DNA from: Flavobacteriales bacterium
Lineage (GTDB): Bacteria > Bacteroidota > Bacteroidia > CAIKAF01
Length of the DNA stretch: 64,000 nucleotides
Direction: 5' to 3'
NCBI GenBank assembly: GCA_022402535.1
Contig: JAKRSD010000025.1
Coordinates: forward strand, 19,430-83,429
The notes beneath the pieces are model-generated. The model made no database searches and was not told the origin of the DNA. It worked only from the letters and a program-made list of their open reading frames with translations. Positions 1 to 9,151 of this stretch are shown one piece after another. The stretch's first letter is position 1, and every line of letters begins with the position of its first letter. The position numbers and the translations under genes are program-made.

Positions 1-1041
1 GCGGTCTTTCAGTTTCAGGAAGAATGTTTCAAAATAATTGTAGGAAAGGATAGACACTCCGATGGTGACAAAAAGCGCTATTGTACTAACGATGGCATTA
101 TTGATGGCGGTCTCTTGATAGGGGATATGCATGATATCAAACCCGATGCGAATAAAAATAAGCAGGGTGGGATGATACAGATACATGCCGTATGTGTATT
201 TACCGAGAAAGGAGAAGTTGATTCCGGAGGTTTCACCGTCATGTTTCACCAGATAAATAATCACGTACAGGTACAAAAACGGCAGCAGGGTTACGGATAG
301 GTAATACACGGGTGCAAATTCTGTGGCGAAATACACAATTACAGCCGCCAATATGCTTACAACAGGGAATAATTTATACCTGCCGATGAGGTTTTCATTC
401 TTGGCAAATAAAATGGCTCCTATGCAGCCGGCCATGAGCAGGTTGATGTTTCCGAGTGTGTGGAAATAGGCTTCTTCGCGATGGAGGATAGAAAATACGG
501 CAGAAGTCAAAAACAGGGCTGAACACACGGCCAATAATGCTTTTTTGTTTCGGAAGAGCATAAAAAGCAGCGGCCAGAATAAATAAAACTGTTCTTCAAT
601 GGCCACGCTCCAGGCTATACCCACATTGGGCGAACCGGTTTTCATGGCAAAGTTGTTCAGGAAAAACAGGTTCATGGGAATATTACCTTCAAACTTAAAT
701 GTACTGAACAGATTGGGCAGGATGAAAATTCCTGAAATAACAATGAGGTAATACAAAGGCCAGATTCGCAGAATCCTTCGCATGTAAAAAAACGAAAGAT
801 TGATTTTTCCTTTACTGTTTTCTTCTTTGATCAGCAGATAGGTGATTAAAAACCCACTGAGTACAAAGAAGATGTGTACTCCCTCGCCGCCCACAAAAGT
901 CAGTTTTTTAAAAAATGCATTTAATCCCGCATGATCGGTGATGTGTGCCAGGGAATGTGCGTAGGAATGCTGCCAGAACACGAGGAAAAAAGCGAAAAAA
1001 CGGAGTCCGTCCAATCGTTTGAAATAGAGTTTGTTCTCCAT
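1..1041 (-). CDS. Acyltransferase 3 family membrane protein (partial, C-terminus outside window)
   Basis: The minus strand is open from an ATG at 1041 to the window edge, 347 codons without a stop. The N-terminus reads KRLDGLRFFAFFLVFWQHS, the opening of acyltransferase-3 (OafA/YrhL-like) integral membrane enzymes, including the R-x10-H pair thought to be catalytic. It continues through about ten hydrophobic segments and contains the family signature SVAIEEQFYLFWPLL. These enzymes move acyl groups, often acetyl, onto cell-surface glycans; the substrate here is unknown. A GT2 glycosyltransferase lies nearby at 1882-2634, which fits envelope glycan modification. Family assignment is firm; only the last few residues appear to be missing. 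Confidence 0.88.
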   Translation of the reverse strand, partial: MENKLYFKRLDGLRFFAFFLVFWQHSYAHSLAHITDHAGLNAFFKKLTFVGGEGVHIFFVLSGFLITYLLIKEENSKGKINLSFFYMRRILRIWPLYYLIVISGIFILPNLFSTFKFEGNIPMNLFFLNNFAMKTGSPNVGIAWSVAIEEQFYLFWPLLFMLFRNKKALLAVCSALFLTSAVFSILHREEAYFHTLGNINLLMAGCIGAILFAKNENLIGRYKLFPVVSILAAVIVYFATEFAPVYYLSVTLLPFLYLYVIIYLVKHDGETSGINFSFLGKYTYGMYLYHPTLLIFIRIGFDIMHIPYQETAINNAIVSTIALFVTIGVSILSYNYFETFFLKLKDR

Positions 1042-1134
1042 GTGTTTGGTATTCCCCGTTTAGGTTGCTGTTTGTTATGGTTCAAACATAATCAAAAATT
1101 GGAAAGAGAAAAGGGAATGTGCATTTCAAAAAGA

Positions 1135-1154
1135 AAGCCCTCCGCAGAGGGCTT
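1135..1154 (-). terminator. Intrinsic terminator of the small unit at 1162-1345
   Basis: An 8-bp perfect stem (AAGCCCTC/GAGGGCTT) with the loop CGCA lies just after the stop codon of the small ORF at 1162-1227. On the minus strand it follows the sequence TGTAAAAAGCAT. The U-tract after the stem is weak, so it could instead be an RNA-stabilising 3' hairpin. Confidence 0.55.
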
Positions 1155-1161
1155 ATGCTTT

Positions 1162-1227
1162 TTACAGACTGACACCTGAAAAGGCGTTCAATGTCTGTAC
1201 AGTGCGGATTTTCTTATCCGAGATCAT
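1162..1227 (-). CDS. 21-residue small ORF behind a perfect Shine-Dalgarno sequence
   Basis: An ATG at 1227 opens a 21-codon ORF beginning MISDKKIRTVQ and ending NAFSGVSL, with stop at 1162. The peptide matches nothing I recognise. The ORF sits alone between two hairpin terminators (1135-1154 and 1343-1375). Its leader carries AGAAAGGAGGTG four bases before the ATG. The coding RNA can also fold: ACAGAC/GTCTGT encloses a smaller ACGCCT/AGGTGT hairpin. It may therefore be a structured non-coding RNA, or a regulatory leader, rather than a functional peptide. Confidence 0.4.
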   Translation of the reverse strand: MISDKKIRTVQTLNAFSGVSL

Positions 1228-1231
1228 TAAA

Positions 1232-1243
1232 CACCTCCTTTCT
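1232..1243 (-). promoter_or_regulatory. 12-nt perfect anti-anti-Shine-Dalgarno sequence
   Basis: On the minus strand the bases read AGAAAGGAGGTG, complementary over all 12 positions to the usual 3' end of 16S rRNA (CACCUCCUUUCU). Bacteroidota genes seldom use Shine-Dalgarno pairing, and none of the neighbouring host genes here has anything like it. It decides the start at 1227 if the ORF is translated. Confidence 0.7.
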
Positions 1244-1342
1244 ATTGGTTCGACAGGAATAAAAGTATGATTTGGTCTTTTTTGTTTACGCCCGGGTTTT
1301 AAAAACTTTTGAACACGATCAGATAGTTTATTTATAATCAGC

Positions 1343-1375
1343 AAAAAAGCCCGGAGATATACACCGGGCCTTTTT
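1343..1375. terminator. Bidirectional intrinsic terminator
   Basis: The stem GCCCGG/CCGGGC is flanked by A6 on the left and T5 on the right, so it can terminate in both directions. On the minus strand it follows the gene at 1396-1803 and marks the upstream border of the small unit at 1162-1345. Confidence 0.7.
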
Positions 1376-1395
1376 GCGTTAGGGTCAGGAAAATG

Positions 1396-1803
1396 TTATT
1401 CCTGTTCTCTGTATGAATCTTCTTCGGGAGTCTGGTTTTCTTCCACGATTACATTTCTTCCCATGGCATTGATTTCTGCCAGTGTTTTGTGGTCCGTGGT
1501 AATAGTCTGCAACCAGATATCTCCCGATTTTCTTAAAATTTGGGCGTATAAACCGAATGAGTTTTTAAAACCTTCTTCCACTTCATGCACCACCGATAAA
1601 CCGTTCACGGTGAGGGTTCCTTTTTTGTCGGGGTCACCTGCTTCACCGGCAGTTACATCACCGGTAATTTTATATTCGTTATGACTGCCTTGTCCTGCTG
1701 TATGCGGTTGCGAAAAAAAGGCGATGTCCAGATTGGGAAAACGTTTACGGAATTCTTCGCGAATATCTGACAGTAATGTGTCCGGTGTGATCTGTATATC
1801 CAT
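1396..1803 (-). CDS. Conserved-looking hypothetical protein, about 135 aa
   Basis: I chose the ATG at 1803 (MDIQITPDTLLSDIREEF) over an upstream in-frame start at 1848, because a -7 promoter box lies between them. The product is acidic, soluble, has no signal peptide, and ends in a run of glutamates and aspartates. It has an HNEYKITGDVTAG segment, which looks like an alternating beta-sheet protein. I do not recognise the family. It is monocistronic, with its own promoter-like box and the terminator at 1343-1375. Confidence 0.7.
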   Translation of the reverse strand: MDIQITPDTLLSDIREEFRKRFPNLDIAFFSQPHTAGQGSHNEYKITGDVTAGEAGDPDKKGTLTVNGLSVVHEVEEGFKNSFGLYAQILRKSGDIWLQTITTDHKTLAEINAMGRNVIVEENQTPEEDSYREQE

Positions 1804-1821
1804 GGTGTTGTTATTTTGAGA

Positions 1822-1849
1822 CGAAAATAGCACATGCCCCAAACCCAAA
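1822..1849 (-). promoter_or_regulatory. Possible Bacteroidota promoter for the gene at 1396-1803
   Basis: On the minus strand TTTG (1849-1846) is followed after 16 bases by TATTTTCG (1829-1822), one mismatch from TAnnTTTG. The distance to the ATG is 18 bases. The spacing is slightly short of the usual 17-23. Confidence 0.35.
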
Positions 1850-1881
1850 CCATGACTTATGTCAGGAATACCTCAAAATCT

Positions 1882-2634
1882 TCAGGATTTCTTTTGGATA
1901 TATAAATTCGATTTCATCAGACCCCATTTGCAAAGTCTGTGCACCAGCGATACTTTGAGCACTCCCAGGCCATAAATGGAGCTGTTTTTCAGGTTGATGG
2001 AACTGGCTTCTTCAAAATATTTTGTAGGACAGGTTACTTCCCCGATTTCAAAATTGTGGTAAATAATCTGCGAAAGCATCTGATTATCGAAAATGAAATT
2101 GTTGGAATTGATTTCAAAGTTTACGGTTTCGAGTACCTCGCGCGAAAAGGCTCTGTACCCCGTATGATATTCCGACAGTTTTTGATTTACCAACACATTT
2201 TGAATAAAGGTGAGCGTGCGGTTGGCCACATATTTAATCAGCGGCATTCCGCCTTTCAGCGCTCCGTTACCCAAAATGCGCGAACCCAGTACTACGGGAT
2301 ATAAATCCTGTGCAATAATATCGGCCATCGCCGGAATGAGTTTAGGAGTGTATTGATAATCGGGGTGAACCATAATCACGATGTCGGCACCCAGTTCCAA
2401 TGCTTTTTTGTAGCAGGTTTTCTGGTTTCCGCCGTAGCCGAGATTTTTTTCGTGCCGGATCAGGTGTTTTATACCTAATGCTCTGCCTACTTCCAAGGTA
2501 TGATCATTGCCGGCATCGTCCACCAAAACCACTTCATCCACTAAATCCAGCGGAATTTCTCTGTATGTTCTTTCCAGCGTTAAGGCTGCGTTATAGGCGG
2601 GTAATACCACCACTACTTTTTTACCGTATAACAT
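1882..2634 (-). CDS. Family 2 glycosyltransferase (dolichyl-phosphate mannose synthase-like)
   Basis: The 250-aa product has a GT-A nucleotide-sugar fold: VVVVLPAYNAALTLERTY at the N-terminus, VDEVVLVDDAGNDHT with the nucleotide-binding aspartates near residue 39, the glycine-rich NLGYGGNQKTC segment, and MVHPDYQY as the DxD-equivalent metal site. It has no obvious membrane anchor at the C-terminus. Such enzymes transfer a sugar from a nucleotide donor to a lipid or glycan acceptor at the inner face of the membrane; the sugar is unknown. The start sits four bases after a -7 box, so the mRNA may be leaderless. Confidence 0.88.
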   Translation of the reverse strand: MLYGKKVVVVLPAYNAALTLERTYREIPLDLVDEVVLVDDAGNDHTLEVGRALGIKHLIRHEKNLGYGGNQKTCYKKALELGADIVIMVHPDYQYTPKLIPAMADIIAQDLYPVVLGSRILGNGALKGGMPLIKYVANRTLTFIQNVLVNQKLSEYHTGYRAFSREVLETVNFEINSNNFIFDNQMLSQIIYHNFEIGEVTCPTKYFEEASSINLKNSSIYGLGVLKVSLVHRLCKWGLMKSNLYIQKKS

Positions 2635-2638
2635 GGTG

Positions 2639-2646
2639 CAAAGGTA
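2639..2646 (-). promoter_or_regulatory. -7 promoter box (TACCTTTG), start codon 4 bases downstream
   Basis: The minus strand reads TACCTTTG, a perfect TAnnTTTG, followed by CACC and the ATG of the glycosyltransferase at 2634. Transcription would begin at or next to the start codon. No clear TTG -33 element is visible. Confidence 0.5.
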
Positions 2647-2660
2647 ATCGCTAAAACGGA

Positions 2661-3413
2661 TTAACCGAGAGGTCTTTTGCGCCGCTTTTTAAATTTCATG
2701 GCCAACTGATGCCCCAACGCCCTAAAGTTAATTTTACACACCACGATTAACCCATATCCCTCTGCCCAGTTTGGATTTTGTTGTTTGTATCGGGCATAAC
2801 AAGGATGACTTTCTAAGCGTTTCAGTTCACTTTCGGTAGTCATTCGCCTGGGAACGGTATTCAGGTTTTTCACCCCGTTGAATTTTCCGTTTTCTATCAA
2901 TTGGTGCCTTTCTGCAAAACCGATAATAATATCACGAAATTCCTGAGGAATTTCCGGGTCGCCCAGTGCCCACACTTCAGGGCTATGTTTCAATAAAGAC
3001 AGAAATGAGTTCGGATAATACGGCCCGATCATGTATTTAGGCGTGAACGGATACCTGAACAGGTATTTGAGTGTGTTATATCTTACGGTTTGCGGAATAT
3101 ACTTTCCGTGATAGGCATCGAGCACAAACCCAAACTCCGGTTCCACCACAATGCGTTTTCTTCGGTTATTTTCGGAATATTCTTCATGTTGATAATACAC
3201 GTAAGAACCTTTTATTTGATTTTTACTGTCCACAAAATGATAGACTTTGTGTGCTCTCCGCACCATTTTTTCAAAAAATGAAAAATCATCTTCTTCACGC
3301 ACCGAAGGTTTTAACCGCATAAAATACGCCCGTATTTCATACATTTTTTTCAGTTCTTCTACGGTAATTTCGGCTCCTTTTTTTACTACGGTTTTTAGTT
3401 TTTCGGTTTTCAA
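2661..3413 (-). CDS. Hypothetical protein, 250 aa
   Basis: A complete ORF with a basic, lysine-rich N-terminus and C-terminus (KFKKRRKRPLG). The middle has aromatic-rich stretches (YVYYQHEEY, FRYPFTPKYMIGPYYPNSF) and a pattern that might suit an acetyltransferase-like fold, but no diagnostic motif is visible. There is no signal peptide. It starts 8 bases after tsaD ends and is probably cotranscribed with it. The function is unknown. Confidence 0.7.
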   Translation of the reverse strand: MKTEKLKTVVKKGAEITVEELKKMYEIRAYFMRLKPSVREEDDFSFFEKMVRRAHKVYHFVDSKNQIKGSYVYYQHEEYSENNRRKRIVVEPEFGFVLDAYHGKYIPQTVRYNTLKYLFRYPFTPKYMIGPYYPNSFLSLLKHSPEVWALGDPEIPQEFRDIIIGFAERHQLIENGKFNGVKNLNTVPRRMTTESELKRLESHPCYARYKQQNPNWAEGYGLIVVCKINFRALGHQLAMKFKKRRKRPLG

Positions 3414-3420
3414 GGTTTAG

Positions 3421-4473
3421 TTATGGTTTATGGGTTACAAATTGAGAATCCTGATATCGCGGGTCGGCGGCGGCAGAAAGGTCTGAGAAGATACCCTCCT
3501 GAAATTTGAACATACCGGCAATGGCTATCATGGCCGCATTGTCCGTACAAAATTCAAAGGCAGGAATATGTGCGTGTAAACCACGTTTTTGAGCCAGTTC
3601 CCCAAACTTTTTTCGCAATTCGGAATTGGCAGAAACACCGCCGGCAAGGGCTATATCCCGGGGTTTGAATTTTTTAACCGCAAGATTAAGCTTGTCTATG
3701 AGTATATCGGTAATGGTATGCTGCACCGAAGCACAGATATCTTTCAGGTTTTTCTGGGTGTAACCCGGTTCTTCTTTTTCTTTATCGCGCAAATGATATA
3801 ACACGGAAGTTTTCAGTCCGCTGAACGAAAAATCTAACTTGTCAATTCTTGGGTGCGGAAAACGGATAAAGGCCGGATTTCCTTCGCGGGCCAGTTTATC
3901 CAATTCGGGACCACCTGGGTAGGGAAGCCCCAATATTTTGGCAATTTTATCAAAGGCCTCGCCTGCGGCATCATCGAGAGTTTCGCCTACAATTTCCATT
4001 TTCATGGGCGAAGTAACCCAAACCAGTTGGGTATGACCGCCCGAAACGGTGAGGCACAGAAAAGGAAATTCAGGCAGAGGTTTTGGATTATTCGGAACTT
4101 GTGCAAAGTGCGCCAACACGTGCGCCTGCATATGGTGAACCTCTACCAGAGGGATTTGTAGCGCCATGGACATGGCTTTGGCAAAAGACACACCCACCAT
4201 GAGCGAACCGGGCAATCCGGGTCCTTTTGTGAAGGCGATAGCCGAGAGTTCGCTTTTTGCTACATTTGCGTTGCGCAAAGCGGTTTCTACAACCGGTACG
4301 ATGTTTGACTCATGGGCCCTCGATGCCAACTCCGGAACCACACCGCCATACAAACGGTGAATTTCCTGACCGGCAACAACATTAGATAACACTTCGCCGT
4401 TTCGGATTACGGAAGCTGAAGTGTCATCACAGGATGACTCAATGCCCAGAATAATGATATCGGTTCGGTTCAT
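3421..4473 (-). CDS. tsaD: tRNA N6-adenosine threonylcarbamoyltransferase
   Basis: TsaD (formerly Gcp/YgjD) transfers threonylcarbamoyl from the AMP adduct to A37 of ANN-decoding tRNAs, with TsaB and TsaE. The N-terminus reads IILGIESSCDDTSASVI. The metal-binding HHMQAH motif lies near residue 110, followed by SGGHTQLV and DDAAGEAFDK, with GGVSANSELR and TDNAAMIA further on, all ASKHA-fold signatures. I chose the ATG at 4473; the upstream extension to 4530 would overlap the divergent tamB start. Length (about 350 aa) is normal for the family. Divergent tsaD and tamB are a common pair in Bacteroidota. Confidence 0.97.
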   Translation of the reverse strand: MNRTDIIILGIESSCDDTSASVIRNGEVLSNVVAGQEIHRLYGGVVPELASRAHESNIVPVVETALRNANVAKSELSAIAFTKGPGLPGSLMVGVSFAKAMSMALQIPLVEVHHMQAHVLAHFAQVPNNPKPLPEFPFLCLTVSGGHTQLVWVTSPMKMEIVGETLDDAAGEAFDKIAKILGLPYPGGPELDKLAREGNPAFIRFPHPRIDKLDFSFSGLKTSVLYHLRDKEKEEPGYTQKNLKDICASVQHTITDILIDKLNLAVKKFKPRDIALAGGVSANSELRKKFGELAQKRGLHAHIPAFEFCTDNAAMIAIAGMFKFQEGIFSDLSAAADPRYQDSQFVTHKP

Positions 4474-4493
4474 ACAGGTAGTTACATTCACAA

Positions 4494-7400
4494 TTGGAAA
4501 ACGAAAACAAAAATAAAGGAAAATCCCCACGCAGCATTTTTAAAAAAATACTGCGGTTTGTGGGCTTCACATTTCTGGGTTTCATTTCGCTCATTTTCAC
4601 GCTCACTTTTTTGTTGGGTATTCCTCAGGTTCAAACCTTTGTAGCCCAAAAAGCTGCCGCATATTTTTCTGAAAAATTAGGCGTAACCGTTACCATTGAT
4701 GCCGTAGCCATTTACATATTTAACGGAAAAGTAAAATTAAAAGGACTCACCGTACTCGATCATCACAACGATACGCTGCTGTTGGCGGGCGAACTTTCAA
4801 CCCGTCTGGATATTTTAGATTTAACCAAGAAGGAGATCATTCTGGGCGAAACCACACTCAGTAATGCGCTGTTCAGGCTGCATAAATATGAGGGCGAAAA
4901 AGGCATGAACCTGGATTATATCATCAGGCAGTTCAAACCGAAAGAACCCAAACCGTCTACCGGTGAACCGTTTCATTTTAAAATCCGCAGAATTGCATTA
5001 GAAAATGTGGAATTCAATTATCTTGATGATACAGCCCCAAGGCTGCCTGCTGCTTTTCAACCGGGAAACATACGGGCTGTGATTGAACGCGGCGAAATGC
5101 AGAATTTTAGGATTGCAAAAGATTCCATTTTGTTTGCTGTCCGCGAAATCAGAGCCATAGAACAAAGCGGTTCGGGAATGACCCATTTTGAAACGGATTT
5201 CATGATTTGTTCTACCGGAATGTTTTTTGAAAATATGTTGCTCGAAACCCCTTCGGGCAGTTATGTGAATGGAGATGTAAGGTTTCGATACGACCACTGG
5301 AGAAGCTTCGGGTATTTTATCGATTCGGTGAAGTTCGACACACAAATCACCCAGGCTTTTGTAAATCTTGAGGATATCGGTTTTTATACGGACGCACTCT
5401 CGGGAATTCCCGTCAGTTTTCGTATGAAGGGAAATGTAGCTGGACCCATATCGGCAATCAAAGCCCGTGGGCTTGAGTTGGGAGTCAGTAATGATACAAA
5501 ACTCAATATGAACGCTGATGTATATGGTCTTCCCAATATCAATGAAACATTTTTTGACCTTAAAATTCAACGGCTCTCCGCCAAAGCCGAAGATATTGCC
5601 AAATTAAGACTTAATGCCGATAAAACGCCCATTTCGTTGCCCCAAGAAGTGTATAATTTAGGACTGATAACGTACACGGGAAGGCTTACGGGCGGTATTA
5701 CCGACTTTGTTACGAAAGGCTTGTTGAACACGGCAGTCGGAAATTTTAATACCGATCTCAGGCTTTCGGCGCCGGATATTAACCAGTTTAATCAGGCTTC
5801 CTATTCAGGTTCGGTTCGTACGGCCCTGTTTGATCCGGGTAAGTTGTTGGGACAACGAGCCGTATTGGGCACCGTTTCGGCCGATTTAACTATTGACGGA
5901 ACCGGTTTTGACCCCAAAACGATGAGTGCCGAAATTCAGGGAAATATCAGTTCTATCGGGTTATTTAACTACCAATATTCTGACATAACCCTGAAGGGTC
6001 GGTTCGAAAAAATGGCATTTGAAGGGGAAGTGATTTCTAAAGACCCTAATTTGGGCTTAGATTTTAAAGGATTAACGGATTTTTCAGGCAAAACTCCACA
6101 GTTTAATTTTAATGCTGATGTATCCTGTGTGGATTTGCAAAAATTGGGGTTTTGGAAAAAATCACTCATTATTCATCATGCAAAGCTTAATCTCAATCTG
6201 GCTGCCGGTGGTTTGGATGATTTAAAAGGCACATTGTTTATCGATAGCCTGGATTTTACCGCTGAAGGAAAAGATCATTTTGTAAACCGCATTTCATTGG
6301 CCGCTGATTCGTCGGACGGAAAACGTACCGTACAGGTAGGAGGCTCGCTGATTACCGCTAATTTTTCGGGCGATTTTACCTTTATTCCTTTAGTCAATAA
6401 TTTGATTTATAACGCCAACGAATATTTTCCATCCATTAAAGTGCCGTATGATTCCGTTGCAGCCCGCCAATCACAATTGCTCTATTTCGATATTGATGTA
6501 AAAGAGATGAAACCGGTTTGGGATATTTTCAGTCCTAAAGTATTTGTGAGTCCGGGTACCAAAATCGAAGGAAAGTATTTTTCGGAAGTCCGCACGGCAG
6601 AAGTCACTGTGATTTCTGACTATCTGGGATATGATAAAATCAAAGCGGCCGATGTGGATCTTACCTTAAGTACTTCTTCTGCCGATGTAGATTTAAATTT
6701 ATCGCTTTCCCGATTTAATGCTTCTGACAGCGTCTGGTTCGATTATATTGATGTGGTTTCTAAAGCCTATAACGATAGTGTTGATTTTAATATTGACTGG
6801 AAAGATGATGTATATAACATTACCCGGGGAACCATACATTTCATTACATGGCTGGGAAATCCCGGAATTTATGATCTGTATTTTTACGATACCCGCATTT
6901 TTGCCAAAGAAAAAGAATGGGTGCTTAATGATAACGCCTATATCGGATATTCGGAAAACCTTTTAAAAGCAGAAAATTTCCAGTTAAAATCTGAATTTGG
7001 GGGCGAACTCAGTCTTTCAGGCCAGGCCTGCGACACCCCCGATGATAAATTGAATCTTACGGTTCGCGATTTTCCGATGGAATACCTGCGTAGTTTCAGT
7101 TCGGCGATTCCAAAACCCGGCGGAAAACTCTCGGGCGTTGCTGGAATTTATTCCATTTTTGATAAACCGTTTTTAACTGCTGATTTACGGATTGATTCGC
7201 TTTCGCTTTTTGATGAACATCTGGGCGATTTTATTTTCAAAAGCAGCTATAATAATTCCGAACAATCGCTTACCATCAACGGAAATTTAGAAACGGCCTT
7301 CGGTAATTCATTTGAATGTAAAAACGGAAAAATTTATCTGCAGTCCAAAGACCAGAATTTCGACATGCCGTTCACCTTTCAAAAATTTAATATCAAACCG

Positions 7401-9089
7401 GCAGAAACCTTTATTGCTCCGATTTTGACAAATTTATCAGGCTTTTTACATGGCAACCTGTTGTTGAAAGGTACGTTCACTTCGCCGGTACTCACGGGTT
7501 CTGCCTACATCGAATCGGGCCATGTAGACGTGCCTTACATTGGCGGTTCTTATAATTTACGCTTTGTAAACAATAAGAAAATCCGGATTTCCAGAACGTA
7601 TATTGATTTTGGAGAAATAATACTTGAGGATGAAAATTATGAAAAAGCTACGCTCGTAGGTAGCATCAAACATAACGATTTCAAAGGGTTTGAACTGTAT
7701 TGCGAAGTAAAAGGGAAAAACTTTCAGTTTTTTAACCCCGATGAAGAAATGAGTCCGGCATTTTATGGTAAAGCCATTGGTACGGGTACCGTTGTTATTA
7801 AGGGGCCTTTTGATATGTTGGACATTTATGCCGGAATCCGAACCGAAAAAGGAACACGTCTCTTTATTCCTATGACTTCAGGACCATCCACGGCCTCTGA
7901 AAACAGTTTCGTGATTTTTGTAAATAGCCGGGACACTGCTCAGGCAATTCCGGAATCCGTGGAGCGAAAAGCTCCTTCAGGAATTCAGCTTACCGTGGAT
8001 GCTGAAATTAATGATAACGCCGAAGTGCAGATTATTTTTGATGAATACACAGGCGATGTGTTACGTAGCGTCGGAAATGGAAACCTCCGTATTGAAATGA
8101 ACCGGTTGGGCGATTTGGCAATGTTCGGCGATTATGAAGTAATCAAAGGCGATTACCTGTTTACGCTCAAAAACCTCGTTAACAAAAAACTCAAATTGGT
8201 GCAGGGTGGAACCATCCGTTGGAGCGGAGACCCTACACTGGCCAAAATAGATGCTTCAGCATCCTATTCGCTGCGCACATCCGCTGCACCCATCATGGAA
8301 GGAACCACTTCGCTTGTGGGAAATGCCGAATCTGATGTGTCAAAATCCAGAATTCCGGTTGATGTGATTGTGAAATTGAGCGGTCAGCTTTTAGAACCGC
8401 AGATTGCTTTTGATATACAGTTTCCCACTTTGGACGAACGCACCCGGGCACAGCTCATGCAGGCTTTGAGTACGGAAGATGAAAAAAATAAACAGGCTTT
8501 TGCATTATTGGTACTTCGTCAGTTTATCAGCAGCGGAACCGGAGCCGGAGATGCCGCCAATGTGGCGGGAGGGAATACACTGGAAGTGCTTTCAAATCAG
8601 TTAAGCAATTGGGTTTCGCAGCTGAGCGATGGATTAGACCTGGGAGTACGTTACCGCAATAAAGACAATACCACTTCCGGTCAGGACGAAGTGGAACTGG
8701 CACTTTCCACCAAACTGTTTAACGACAGGGTGTCCATTGACGGAAATTTTGGTGTGGCAACGTCTAAATCTACTACGGCTACACAGAACAATAACATCTT
8801 TGATGTGAATGTGGAAGTAAAACTTACCGATGACGGAAAACTGAGGCTGCGCGGATTCAACCGTTCCAACGACCAGAATATTATTCAGGCGTTTCCCTAC
8901 ACGCAGGGTGTGGGTATTTCATATCAAACATCTTTTGATACCTGGGCCGAACTGACCACCCGAAAAAAGAAAAACAAAAAGAAAGAGGCACCCACGGATT
9001 CCATTCCGCCTAAAAAAGAAGTGCCCGATGCGCGAAATACAAATAAGAAAATCAAGACTGATGTTAAGCCGCCGGCCAACAAGAACTGA
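4494..9089 (+). CDS. tamB: TamB-family translocation and assembly module protein
   Basis: A 1531-aa protein with one N-terminal transmembrane anchor (FVGFTFLGFISLIFTLTFLLG), a long beta-rich middle of AsmA/TamB type, and a C-terminal TamB (DUF490) domain recognisable at NGNLRIEMNRLGDLAMFGDYEVIKGDYLF. TamB bridges the periplasm and helps move phospholipid or assemble outer-membrane proteins. The ORF opens with TTG at 4494 because no ATG lies before the membrane anchor. Only 20 bases separate it from divergent tsaD, so promoters must lie inside coding sequence. The tail is a low-complexity lysine/proline-rich stretch. The start codon is the least certain point. Confidence 0.93.
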   Translation: MENENKNKGKSPRSIFKKILRFVGFTFLGFISLIFTLTFLLGIPQVQTFVAQKAAAYFSEKLGVTVTIDAVAIYIFNGKVKLKGLTVLDHHNDTLLLAGELSTRLDILDLTKKEIILGETTLSNALFRLHKYEGEKGMNLDYIIRQFKPKEPKPSTGEPFHFKIRRIALENVEFNYLDDTAPRLPAAFQPGNIRAVIERGEMQNFRIAKDSILFAVREIRAIEQSGSGMTHFETDFMICSTGMFFENMLLETPSGSYVNGDVRFRYDHWRSFGYFIDSVKFDTQITQAFVNLEDIGFYTDALSGIPVSFRMKGNVAGPISAIKARGLELGVSNDTKLNMNADVYGLPNINETFFDLKIQRLSAKAEDIAKLRLNADKTPISLPQEVYNLGLITYTGRLTGGITDFVTKGLLNTAVGNFNTDLRLSAPDINQFNQASYSGSVRTALFDPGKLLGQRAVLGTVSADLTIDGTGFDPKTMSAEIQGNISSIGLFNYQYSDITLKGRFEKMAFEGEVISKDPNLGLDFKGLTDFSGKTPQFNFNADVSCVDLQKLGFWKKSLIIHHAKLNLNLAAGGLDDLKGTLFIDSLDFTAEGKDHFVNRISLAADSSDGKRTVQVGGSLITANFSGDFTFIPLVNNLIYNANEYFPSIKVPYDSVAARQSQLLYFDIDVKEMKPVWDIFSPKVFVSPGTKIEGKYFSEVRTAEVTVISDYLGYDKIKAADVDLTLSTSSADVDLNLSLSRFNASDSVWFDYIDVVSKAYNDSVDFNIDWKDDVYNITRGTIHFITWLGNPGIYDLYFYDTRIFAKEKEWVLNDNAYIGYSENLLKAENFQLKSEFGGELSLSGQACDTPDDKLNLTVRDFPMEYLRSFSSAIPKPGGKLSGVAGIYSIFDKPFLTADLRIDSLSLFDEHLGDFIFKSSYNNSEQSLTINGNLETAFGNSFECKNGKIYLQSKDQNFDMPFTFQKFNIKPAETFIAPILTNLSGFLHGNLLLKGTFTSPVLTGSAYIESGHVDVPYIGGSYNLRFVNNKKIRISRTYIDFGEIILEDENYEKATLVGSIKHNDFKGFELYCEVKGKNFQFFNPDEEMSPAFYGKAIGTGTVVIKGPFDMLDIYAGIRTEKGTRLFIPMTSGPSTASENSFVIFVNSRDTAQAIPESVERKAPSGIQLTVDAEINDNAEVQIIFDEYTGDVLRSVGNGNLRIEMNRLGDLAMFGDYEVIKGDYLFTLKNLVNKKLKLVQGGTIRWSGDPTLAKIDASASYSLRTSAAPIMEGTTSLVGNAESDVSKSRIPVDVIVKLSGQLLEPQIAFDIQFPTLDERTRAQLMQALSTEDEKNKQAFALLVLRQFISSGTGAGDAANVAGGNTLEVLSNQLSNWVSQLSDGLDLGVRYRNKDNTTSGQDEVELALSTKLFNDRVSIDGNFGVATSKSTTATQNNNIFDVNVEVKLTDDGKLRLRGFNRSNDQNIIQAFPYTQGVGISYQTSFDTWAELTTRKKKNKKKEAPTDSIPPKKEVPDARNTNKKIKTDVKPPANKN

Positions 9090-9116
9090 TAAGTCATTAT
9101 TTTGAATCACGAAACT

Positions 9117-9147
9117 TTCGTAAGGCCGATTCAAAAATCTATTTTTG
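9117..9147 (+). promoter_or_regulatory. Promoter of recN, TTCG-N19-TATTTTTG
   Basis: TATTTTTG (9140-9147) is a perfect TAnnTTTG -7 box, 19 bases after TTCG, a degenerate -33. The recN ATG follows four bases later, which predicts a leaderless or nearly leaderless message. Confidence 0.5.
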
Positions 9148-9151
9148 TGCC

